A stretch of DNA of 5,233 nt. Origin: Planctomycetota bacterium (lineage in GTDB: Bacteria > Planctomycetota > UBA11346). Below the pieces are notes generated by a model, which worked only from the letters and a program-made list of their open reading frames with translations, made no database searches and was not told the DNA's origin. Shown piece after piece: positions 1-5,233 of the stretch. The position numbers were made by a program, and so were the translations under genes. The DNA is taken from the NCBI GenBank assembly GCA_013816415.1, contig JACDEN010000245.1:1-5233 (forward strand), in the 5' to 3' direction. The first letter of the stretch is position 1, and the number at the start of each line of letters is the position of its first letter.

Positions 1-113
1 AATCGACGCCATGATCATCGAAGCACGACGACATGCTTACAAACCACGACCAGGGCGATCATTTCCACGCGAATCCAAACTGCCATTCGGGCGCACCAAA
101 GGGCGGGGTTAAA
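1..113. other. Non-coding-looking 5' segment, possible mobile-element end or rearranged DNA
   Basis: This segment is about 54% G+C by hand count, clearly lower than the neighbouring genes. In the frame of the downstream ATPase fragment it has a stop (TGA) at 12-14. None of the three forward frames gives recognisable ABC ATPase sequence (no Walker B, D-loop or H-loop). The hexamer GATCAT occurs at 13-18 and again at 57-62. The stretch around 55-80 reminds me of the short terminal repeats of IS21-like elements, but that is recall and not a search result. One reading is that an upstream gene, perhaps a transposition gene, ends at the TGA at 12-14 and the rest is the element's terminal region. 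An assembly join is an alternative. No complete element is visible. Confidence 0.3.
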
Positions 114-416
114 GTGAACGGCATTGCCGGGCAGGGGGTGTCGACCGCGCTGGGGATGCTGACGCTCGCAGACGTCCCACGCTGGGACCAGGGCACGCTC
201 GCCATCCGTCCCGAACGGATCCGCGTGTGCGCGCAGCCGCCGTCCTCCAACGCGGTGCGCGCGCGCATCGATGAGGTGGTGTTCCGCGGCGATGCCATCG
301 ATTGCGTCTGCGACCGCGGCCTGCGTGTGCGCCTGCCCGCCGGGTCTCCGACCGCGGTCGGCGATGTGGTCTGGCTCGAGCTGCCGGCTGAGCATCTGCG
401 GATGCTCGATGACTGA
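114..416 (+). pseudogene. potA: C-terminal (TOBE domain) remnant of a PotA-type polyamine ABC transporter ATPase
   Basis: PotA-type ATPases hydrolyse ATP at the inner face of the membrane to power uptake by the paired permeases. They are about 350-380 residues long, with a nucleotide-binding domain followed by a C-terminal TOBE regulatory domain. Only the last ~100 residues are here. The diagnostic block AIRPERIRV is at about 201-227, and the typical C-terminal pattern (a VGDVVWLELPAEHLRML-like ending) closes the gene at TGA 414-416. The reading frame is open from 15, with an ATG at 33 and a GTG at 114, but resemblance to the family starts only near 120. The Walker A, signature and Walker B motifs are all absent. 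Upstream DNA in the same frame contains a stop, so this is not simply a gene cut by the window edge. The stop overlaps the downstream permease start by 8 bases (ATGACTGA), the normal operon arrangement. It is most likely a truncated pseudogene; an assembly error is possible. The symbol is a family-level label. Confidence 0.75.
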
Positions 417-1320
417 GCGCGCGGGCGATCCGGTGCTGTCGCACGGTCGGCTGGGCAGCCGTCCACGTCTGATGGCCACGGGATGGCTGCTCATCGGCGG
501 CGCGATCGGCCTGCTGCTGATCACGCTGGTCATCCCGACGCTGCTGGTGGTCGGACTGTCGTTCCTCGAGCGCGGCGAGAACGGAGAGATCCTCCTGCAG
601 GCGACGACCGGGAACATCGCGCGCCTCGCCGGCTTCGGATCCTTCGGCTGGTCGGCTGACTACCTGTGGATCCTCGCGCGCAGCCTGTGGGTCGCGGGCG
701 TTGCGACGTCGCTATCGCTGTGCCTGGCGTATCCGCTCGCCTTCCTGATCGCGGCGCGCACGCCGCGCTGGCGCCTGGTCCTGCTCGCCCTGGTCGCCAT
801 CCCCTTCTGCACCAACCTGGTGGTGCGCACCAACGGCTGGATGATCCTGCTTTCAGGCCAGCTCGCTCCCGCGCACTTGGCGCAGGCGGCCGGTCTTATC
901 GACGCGGGACGCGCGCTGTATCCGGGCGCCTGGGCCGTGCACCTCGGCATGGTCTCGAGCCTGTTGCCGTTCGCGGTGCTGCCGCTCTATACCGCGGTGG
1001 AGCGGCTCGATCACGCGCTGATCGATGCGGCACGGGACCTCTACGCCTCGCCCTGGCGGGTATTCCGCCACGCCGTCCTGCCGCAGACGCTGCCCGGTCT
1101 GGGGGCGGCGACCGCGCTGACCTTCATTCCCGCCATCGGCATGTTCGTGGTTCCGGACCTGCTCGGCGGCAGCTCGTACATGCTGGTCGGGAACCTGCTC
1201 CAGCAGCAGTTCTTCACCAGCAACGATTGGCCGCTGGGCGCGGCAATCGCGAGCCTGCTGATCGCGCTCACCTTCCTCGGTCTGTTCGTGGTCCGACGGC
1301 TGCAACGGAATGCACGATGA
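409..1320 (+). CDS. potB: Polyamine-type ABC transporter permease, PotB family
   Basis: This 303-residue inner-membrane protein would form one half of the translocation channel of a spermidine/putrescine-type importer. Six hydrophobic segments fit the family: about 26-50, 92-115, 121-143, 175-196, 229-250 and 275-295. The first follows a basic N-terminus, and the periplasmic loop after it is long, as is usual for PotB. The EAA loop that docks on the ATPase is at about 205-227, read as DAARDLYASPW followed by the conserved LP. ATG 409 is chosen because it overlaps the ATPase stop (translational coupling) and keeps the basic N-terminal segment. There is no strong ribosome-binding site before it. 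An in-frame ATG at 472 (residue 22) is a less likely alternative. The length is close to the ~285-310 typical of the family. The gene ends in a 4-base ATGA overlap with the next permease. The PotB assignment rests on order and the pairing with a PotC-like partner; the transported substrate is not proven. Confidence 0.92.
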   Translation: MTERAGDPVLSHGRLGSRPRLMATGWLLIGGAIGLLLITLVIPTLLVVGLSFLERGENGEILLQATTGNIARLAGFGSFGWSADYLWILARSLWVAGVATSLSLCLAYPLAFLIAARTPRWRLVLLALVAIPFCTNLVVRTNGWMILLSGQLAPAHLAQAAGLIDAGRALYPGAWAVHLGMVSSLLPFAVLPLYTAVERLDHALIDAARDLYASPWRVFRHAVLPQTLPGLGAATALTFIPAIGMFVVPDLLGGSSYMLVGNLLQQQFFTSNDWPLGAAIASLLIALTFLGLFVVRRLQRNAR

Positions 1321-2132
1321 GGCATCCCGGCATGGCCGTCGCGGCGGTCATCGCCTTCGCGCTTTTGTACCTGCCGCTGCTGGCGATCGCCGTGTCCTCG
1401 TTCAACGCCGCGCGCTACGGCGTGGCCTGGACGGGATTCACCTGGGATTGGTACGCGCAGCTGCTCGCGGATGAGCGGGTGCGCGAGGCCGCGATGAACA
1501 CGCTGCTGCTCGCCGTGGCCTCGACCGCGATCTCCACCGTGTTGGGAACGCTGTTGGCATTGGGGATCGAGCGCACGCCGTGGTCGCGTCGCGGTCGCTC
1601 GGCGCTGGACGCGATCACCTACCTGCCCGTGGTCTCGCCGGACATCATCCTCGCCGCCTGCCTGGTGGTGGCGTTCGGCGCATGCCGCTGGCTCGCCGAT
1701 TCGGTGGGATGGAGCGGTGCCCCGTTCAGTCGCGGGCTGGGCATGATGATCGTCGGGCACGTCGCCTTCCAGGTCTCGTTCGTGGCCCTGGTGGTGCGCG
1801 CGCGGCTCGCGGTGATCGGGTCGCATCTCGAGGAGGCGGCGCGCGATCTCTACGCCTCGTCGTGGTGCTTCCACCGGCGCATCCTCGGCCCGCTGCTGCT
1901 GCCCGGCATCGCCGCCGGCGCGATCCTGGCATTCACGCTGTCGCTCGACGATTTCGTGGTCAGCTTTTTCGCCGCGAGTCCGACCTCGTCGACCCTGCCG
2001 CTGGTGATCTACGCGTCGCTGCGACGGGGCCTATCGCCCGAGATGCATGCCCTCGCCACCGTGATATTCCTGGGCTCGGTTGTCCTCACCGCGGCGCTCG
2101 CCATGCTCACCCGTCCGAGGAGGGACGCATGA
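1317..2132 (+). CDS. potC: Polyamine-type ABC transporter permease, PotC family
   Basis: This 271-residue inner-membrane protein is the second channel subunit, expected to pair with the PotB-like permease. Hydrophobic segments lie at about 6-28, 62-83, 98-121, 141-163, 195-219 and 243-264. The N-terminal block with SFN after the first helix and the WDWYAQLL segment shortly after it (about 27-50) are characteristic of PotC-type proteins. The EAA loop is well preserved (EEAARDLYASSW, about 172-183), followed by the helix containing LSLDDFVVSFF (about 208-218), another family hallmark. ATG 1317 forms a 4-base ATGA overlap with the previous stop, and the length matches the ~260-275 of the family. 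The coding end contains the strong ribosome-binding site of the binding-protein gene, with which it overlaps by 4 bases. The gene looks intact, with no frameshift. The substrate is inferred as a polyamine or related cation from family membership only. Confidence 0.92.
   Translation: MRHPGMAVAAVIAFALLYLPLLAIAVSSFNAARYGVAWTGFTWDWYAQLLADERVREAAMNTLLLAVASTAISTVLGTLLALGIERTPWSRRGRSALDAITYLPVVSPDIILAACLVVAFGACRWLADSVGWSGAPFSRGLGMMIVGHVAFQVSFVALVVRARLAVIGSHLEEAARDLYASSWCFHRRILGPLLLPGIAAGAILAFTLSLDDFVVSFFAASPTSSTLPLVIYASLRRGLSPEMHALATVIFLGSVVLTAALAMLTRPRRDA
2117..2124 (+). promoter_or_regulatory. Strong Shine-Dalgarno site for the binding-protein gene
   Basis: GAGGAGGG lies inside the last codons of the PotC-like gene, 4 bases before ATG 2129. 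It is the only strong purine-rich ribosome-binding site among the operon junctions and supports ATG 2129 as the start. A strong site here fits the general need for more binding protein than permease in ABC importers (inference). Confidence 0.75.
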
Positions 2133-3166
2133 CCAGGCTGCTGTCGTCGCTGTCGCTACTGATGCTGATGCTCTCGATGAGCGTCGGCGCCTCGGAGATC
2201 ACCGTCTACATGTACTCCGAGTACATCGACCCCGCCATCGCGAAGGAGTTCGAACAGACGACGGGAATCACCGTGCGCATCGACGTCTACGAGGCGCAGG
2301 AGGAGATGCTGGCCAAGATGCGTTCAGGTGGCTCGTCGGAATACGACGTGGTGGTGGCGAGCGACGTGATCGTGCCCTCGCTGATCAAGCTGGGGCTGGT
2401 CCGTGAACTCGACCAGGCGAAGATCCCGCACCGCAGCAACGTCGCGGACGAGTTCCTCGATCCGGAGTTCGATCCGGGCAACGCCTATTCGTGGCCGTAC
2501 CAGTGGGGCACCGTCGGATTGGCCTTCCGCAAAGGCACGGTCGATCCCAGGACGGTCACCTGGGGTGCGATCTTCGATCCGGCGCTGCAGCCAGGGCCGT
2601 TCATGATGATGGACGAGATGCGGACGCAGATGGCGATCGCGCTCCTCCATCTGCGCAAGTCGATGAATGCCCACGCCGCGGCTGACCTCAAGGCCGCGGG
2701 CGACCTGCTGATCGCCACCAAGAAGAGCGGGAAATGCCTGGGCTTCGCTGGGGGCGTCGCCGGCCTCGAGAAGGTCCTGGCGGGCGAGGCCGCCCTCGCC
2801 GTGGTCTACAACGGCGATGCGGTGCGCGCGATGTCCAAGCAGGCCAATCTGGATTTCGTGGTTCCGGACGACGGCGGGGTGATCGCAGTCGACAACCTGC
2901 TGGTCTGCGCCAAGGCGCCGAATCCAGACGGCGCGCACGCATTCATCGACTACCTCCTCGACGCCAGGATCGGCGCGCAGCTGTCGGCCTTCAATCATTA
3001 TGGGACGCCGAACAAGGCGTCGCGCGAACTGCTGCCGAAATCCGAGCTGGCGAACTATGCGATCTATCCGCCCGAACGCGTCATGCGGAAGCTGGAATAT
3101 CTGCAGGATGTCGGCGCCGACGCCAAGCTCTACGACGAGGTCTGGACCGCGGTCAAGTCGCGCTGA
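2129..3166 (+). CDS. potD: Periplasmic solute-binding protein, PotD/PotF family, with altered ligand pocket
   Basis: This 345-residue protein would bind the solute in the periplasm and hand it to the permease pair. Residues 1-21 form a Sec signal peptide (basic start, Leu/Met-rich core, cleavage probably near VGA-S). There is no lipobox cysteine, so it should be soluble. The mature part follows the PotD fold: N-terminal strand and loop YSEYI at 29-33, YDVVVAS at 72-78, PYQWG at 123-127, YNGDA at 227-231, GGVIAVDN at 249-256, and YGTPN at 291-295. The C-terminal part (YPPERVMRKL onward) resembles PotF. By hand alignment with E. coli PotD, Trp34 corresponds to Tyr29, Tyr85 to Val80, Glu171 to Thr166, Trp229 to Tyr227 and Trp255 to Ala253. 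Asp257 (Asp255) and Tyr293 (Tyr291) are kept. The fold is confidently PotD/PotF-like, but the ligand may not be spermidine. The gene overlaps the PotC stop by 4 bases and runs 37 bases into the convergent MFS gene. The symbol is family-level. Confidence 0.88.
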   Translation: MTRLLSSLSLLMLMLSMSVGASEITVYMYSEYIDPAIAKEFEQTTGITVRIDVYEAQEEMLAKMRSGGSSEYDVVVASDVIVPSLIKLGLVRELDQAKIPHRSNVADEFLDPEFDPGNAYSWPYQWGTVGLAFRKGTVDPRTVTWGAIFDPALQPGPFMMMDEMRTQMAIALLHLRKSMNAHAAADLKAAGDLLIATKKSGKCLGFAGGVAGLEKVLAGEAALAVVYNGDAVRAMSKQANLDFVVPDDGGVIAVDNLLVCAKAPNPDGAHAFIDYLLDARIGAQLSAFNHYGTPNKASRELLPKSELANYAIYPPERVMRKLEYLQDVGADAKLYDEVWTAVKSR

Positions 3167-4485
3167 GGCGCCGGCCGCATCGAGAGCAGCGGCGTCGACA
3201 GCATCCGCACCGCGACGCCCAGGCCCACCATGCACCAGGCCAGAGATGGCGCGCCTGGGTGCGCCGACAGCCATCCCTCGATCATCGGCACCGCCTGCGA
3301 CAACGTGAGGGCCATCACCATGCCGGCGAAGCTGGCGGCGGCATGCAGCACCGCCAGGAACCGTGGATCGCCGCGCGGCATCACCTCGTGCAGGCAGCTG
3401 ATGTAGGCCACGCTCCACGCGCCCTTCGCGACCCCGGAGACGGTGAGCACCATCGGCAGCATCCAGGTGATGCGGTCGGGTGCGAGGCCGAGCATCGCCG
3501 CCTCGCTCCCCATCACCAGCAGGTGCGCGACAAGCACGGCGCGCGCGCCGCCGATCCGCGGCATGCACCAGCCGGCGGCGAGGATGCCGGCGATCATGCC
3601 GGGATACATGCCCTTTCCCTGCCAGGCGGCCATCATCGACGGCTCGACGCCGGCCTGGATGAACAGCTTCGGCTGATAGGTGGTCGAGGCCGCCATGGCG
3701 ACCATCACCAACATCATGAAGATGATCAGCCGCACCAGGCGGCCGTTGCCGCGCAGATGCGGCACGAGCGGCGGATACGAGATCGGGGTGCTCGCGATCG
3801 GCAGAGCCGGCGTGCGCAGGAGGGGGATGACGCCGAGGATCCCGACCAACGTCGCTCCGCCGAGCAGCCACATCAACCGCGGCAGCTGCTGGGGATCGAC
3901 CGCCGAAGTCCCCTTGGGCAGGATCCACGACAGCGTGTAGAGGATCATCGCCACCGCCGCGAAGCTGAGGAGGTTGCGCATCGCGAAGAAGGTGCCGCGA
4001 TGTTCCGCGGGTACCGCGGCCTGGGTCCATGTGATGAAGGTGGTGATGGCCGCCGAGTTGATGAGATGGGTGGCGAACACCGCCGCGAACACGCCGATGA
4101 AGATCCAGTGGCTCGCCAGGCCCAGCCACAGTGCGGCCAGCGGCCACAGCACGGTCAGCATCCAGCAGCAGCGAGCGGTGATGGTGTGGGCGATGCTGTG
4201 CCGGCGGGCATCGCGCGGCGGCCGGCGCAGGATCAGCGCGGCCTGGAACACTCCGCCGGCGAAGACCATCAGCGGCAGCCACGCGAGGGTGGCGTTGTCG
4301 GCGCCGAGCAGGGTCAGGAAGGCGACGAAGTAATAGAACTCCATCGACATCGCACCGGTGATCGACGACCAGATCGCGGCGGGAACCACCTCGACCACCA
4401 GCCAGCCGATGCCTGGTCGACCAGCGGCGAGCCTGCGCCCACCACAGGCGGCGACGAGGCGATCGACGATCTGCATCCGCGGCAT
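3130..4485 (-). CDS. Major facilitator superfamily (MFS) transporter, substrate unknown
   Basis: From ATG 4485 this is a 451-residue polytopic inner-membrane protein with about 12 hydrophobic segments: roughly 30-55, 66-86, 106-123, 128-150, 171-190, 203-222, 250-270, 292-308, 314-333, 338-360, 375-397 and 415-432. A hydrophilic linker at about 223-249 separates the two six-helix halves. The loop after the fourth helix reads VPAEHRGTFFAMRN (about 158-171), the MFS pattern of VPxxxRG followed by an aromatic pair and an RN. The TM2-TM3 loop (about 86-105) lacks a canonical motif A (GxxxDRxGRR); the TM8-TM9 loop has a weak counterpart (PRIGGAR, 309-315). The reading frame is open back to 4581, but that would overlap the regulator. 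ATG 4485 (or ATG 4476, three codons in) gives a normal N-terminus 35 bases after the regulator's stop. Neither has a strong ribosome-binding site. It is probably co-transcribed with and controlled by the GntR protein. It could import or export; the substrate cannot be told. Confidence 0.85.
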   Translation of the reverse strand: MPRMQIVDRLVAACGGRRLAAGRPGIGWLVVEVVPAAIWSSITGAMSMEFYYFVAFLTLLGADNATLAWLPLMVFAGGVFQAALILRRPPRDARRHSIAHTITARCCWMLTVLWPLAALWLGLASHWIFIGVFAAVFATHLINSAAITTFITWTQAAVPAEHRGTFFAMRNLLSFAAVAMILYTLSWILPKGTSAVDPQQLPRLMWLLGGATLVGILGVIPLLRTPALPIASTPISYPPLVPHLRGNGRLVRLIIFMMLVMVAMAASTTYQPKLFIQAGVEPSMMAAWQGKGMYPGMIAGILAAGWCMPRIGGARAVLVAHLLVMGSEAAMLGLAPDRITWMLPMVLTVSGVAKGAWSVAYISCLHEVMPRGDPRFLAVLHAAASFAGMVMALTLSQAVPMIEGWLSAHPGAPSLAWCMVGLGVAVRMLSTPLLSMRPAPQRDLTAVQTSS

Positions 4486-4520
4486 CGTCGCATCCGCGCG
4501 GTCGCTGGCAATGTGCGCGC

Positions 4521-5233
4521 TCAGGCTTCGGGCCGGCGCAGCTCGCACGAGAAGGTCGCGCGATCGCCGCGATAGTGGCACCAGGCGTGTTCGAGCGCGC
4601 GCCCGCCGGCATCACGCAGGGTGCGCTTGCGCAGCAGCACGGGCGCGCCGCGCTTGATGCCCAGCGCCGTCGCGACGTCGGATTCCGCCGCCGCTGCGCT
4701 CACGTGCTCAAGCGAAGCGGTGACCGCGATCCCCAGCCGGTGCTCGATCACGAGATGCAGGGGCACGGTGAAATCCTCGTCGCCCCGCAGGGCGAGGTCG
4801 GGGTGGACCCAGGAGCGCAACCGCACCGCCGGCTGGTCATCCTGACCGCGGATGCGATCGATGCGCAGTATCCGGTGCTTCTCCGCGATACCCAGTGCGC
4901 GCGACTCGTCGGCCGCGGCGACCACCCAGCGGGCATCCACCGCGAGCACCTGGGGAAAGGCGGCGGCGTCTTCGAGGCTGCGCGCGAAGCCGCTGAGCGG
5001 GGATGCGCTGATCGCCGCCTGGTCCGCGAGCACGCGCGTGCCCACGCCGCGTCGCCGCTCCACCAGCCCTTCGGTCACCAGCTTGGTGATGCCCGCGCGC
5101 ACCGTGTTGCGGCTCACCCCGAGCTCGCGCGCCAGGCCGACCTCGTCGGGAAGCAGGCCGCCGTCGCGGTGCTCTGGCGAGCGGATCAATTCGCGCAGCA
5201 GGCGTTCGACCTGGACGTGGAGCGGAATGGGGC
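4521..5233 (-). CDS. GntR-family transcriptional regulator, HutC subfamily (wHTH plus UTRA), 5' end outside window
   Basis: This is a DNA-binding repressor or activator with an effector-binding domain; 236 residues are visible. The frame stays open to the window edge. The visible start reads PIPLHVQVERLLRELI, the standard first helix of GntR proteins, so only a few N-terminal codons are missing. A TTG at 5189 is in frame but would delete that helix and is not the start. The winged helix-turn-helix occupies about 1-67: LLPDEVGLARELGVSRNTVR at about 26-45, then the GLVERRRGVGTRV wing at about 55-67. From about 78 to 232 is a UTRA ligand-binding domain (SPLSGFARSLED near its start, a central RSWVHPDL segment, and a final strand with HAWCHYRGDRATFSCELRR). 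HutC-type regulators usually respond to a small metabolite linked to the genes they control. The gene lies 35 bases before the MFS gene on the same strand, so local control of that transporter is likely (inference). Promoter and operator would be beyond 5233. Confidence 0.93.
   Translation of the reverse strand, partial: PIPLHVQVERLLRELIRSPEHRDGGLLPDEVGLARELGVSRNTVRAGITKLVTEGLVERRRGVGTRVLADQAAISASPLSGFARSLEDAAAFPQVLAVDARWVVAAADESRALGIAEKHRILRIDRIRGQDDQPAVRLRSWVHPDLALRGDEDFTVPLHLVIEHRLGIAVTASLEHVSAAAAESDVATALGIKRGAPVLLRKRTLRDAGGRALEHAWCHYRGDRATFSCELRRPEA

Noticed and set aside
15..617. A 200-codon minus-strand open frame across the window start
   Set aside because: It is antisense to the ATPase remnant and the start of the first permease, and its translation has no recognisable motif.
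1041..1874. A 277-codon minus-strand open frame inside the permease genes
   Set aside because: Its translation is His/Arg/Gln/Gly-rich low-complexity sequence, antisense to two well-supported membrane proteins.
3160..3200. A GC-rich stretch after the binding-protein stop as a possible intrinsic terminator
   Set aside because: No clear stem-loop followed by a T-run on either strand, and the stretch lies within the convergent MFS coding sequence.
4486..4520. Promoter or operator between the regulator and MFS genes
   Set aside because: The gap is only 35 bases, GC-rich, with no recognisable -10/-35 pair or palindrome; co-transcription is the simpler reading.
2734..4575. A 613-codon open frame on the plus strand opposite the MFS gene
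   Set aside because: Its translation is rich in Arg, Gly, His, Gln and Asp without hydrophobic or domain pattern, and it overlaps the 3' part of the binding-protein gene and the whole MFS gene. It is typical antisense shadow in high-GC DNA.
2324..4615. A 763-codon open frame on the minus strand
   Set aside because: It covers the MFS gene in another frame and the antisense of the binding protein. The translation is Arg/Pro/Ala-rich and unstructured, while the alternative frame gives a clean 12-helix transporter.
5187..5189. TTG as the start codon of the GntR regulator
   Set aside because: The frame continues upstream to the window edge with PIPLHVQVERLLREL, the conserved first helix of GntR proteins, so the true start lies beyond 5233.

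Overview
The window is a compact, high-GC stretch of bacterial chromosome or large replicon, estimated by eye at about two-thirds G+C and almost fully coding. The solute-binding protein has a plain Sec-type signal peptide with no lipobox cysteine. That suggests a Gram-negative host with a periplasm, and a high-GC proteobacterium is plausible. The genus cannot be read from the sequence.

Left part, plus strand (about 114-3166): a polyamine-type ABC importer operon in the order ATPase, permease, permease, binding protein, the same order as potABCD. Only the C-terminal TOBE region of the ATPase is present. The two permeases and the periplasmic binding protein are complete. Every junction is a start/stop overlap (8, 4 and 4 bases), so the genes are probably co-transcribed and translationally coupled. 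The binding protein would capture a cationic solute and deliver it to the two-permease channel. The ATPase that should power the channel is decapitated here. The first ~115 bases are lower in GC, have an in-frame stop at 12-14 and do not look like an ATPase, which suggests an insertion or rearrangement (or an assembly join) at about position 115.

Right part, minus strand (5233-3130): a GntR/HutC-type regulator whose first few codons lie beyond the window edge. It is followed after a short gap by a 12-helix major facilitator superfamily (MFS) transporter. The two look like one regulator-transporter unit, convergent with the importer operon. The MFS gene overlaps the 3' end of the binding-protein gene by 37 bases, so there is no intergenic terminator between the two units.

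No RNA genes, CRISPR arrays, complete insertion sequences or convincing intrinsic terminators were seen, and no gene-free stretch exceeds 300 bases. The main points of interest are the broken ATPase and its foreign-looking 5' junction, the altered ligand pocket of the binding protein, and the uncharacterised GntR-MFS pair. I see no clear sign of a wholly new biological system.
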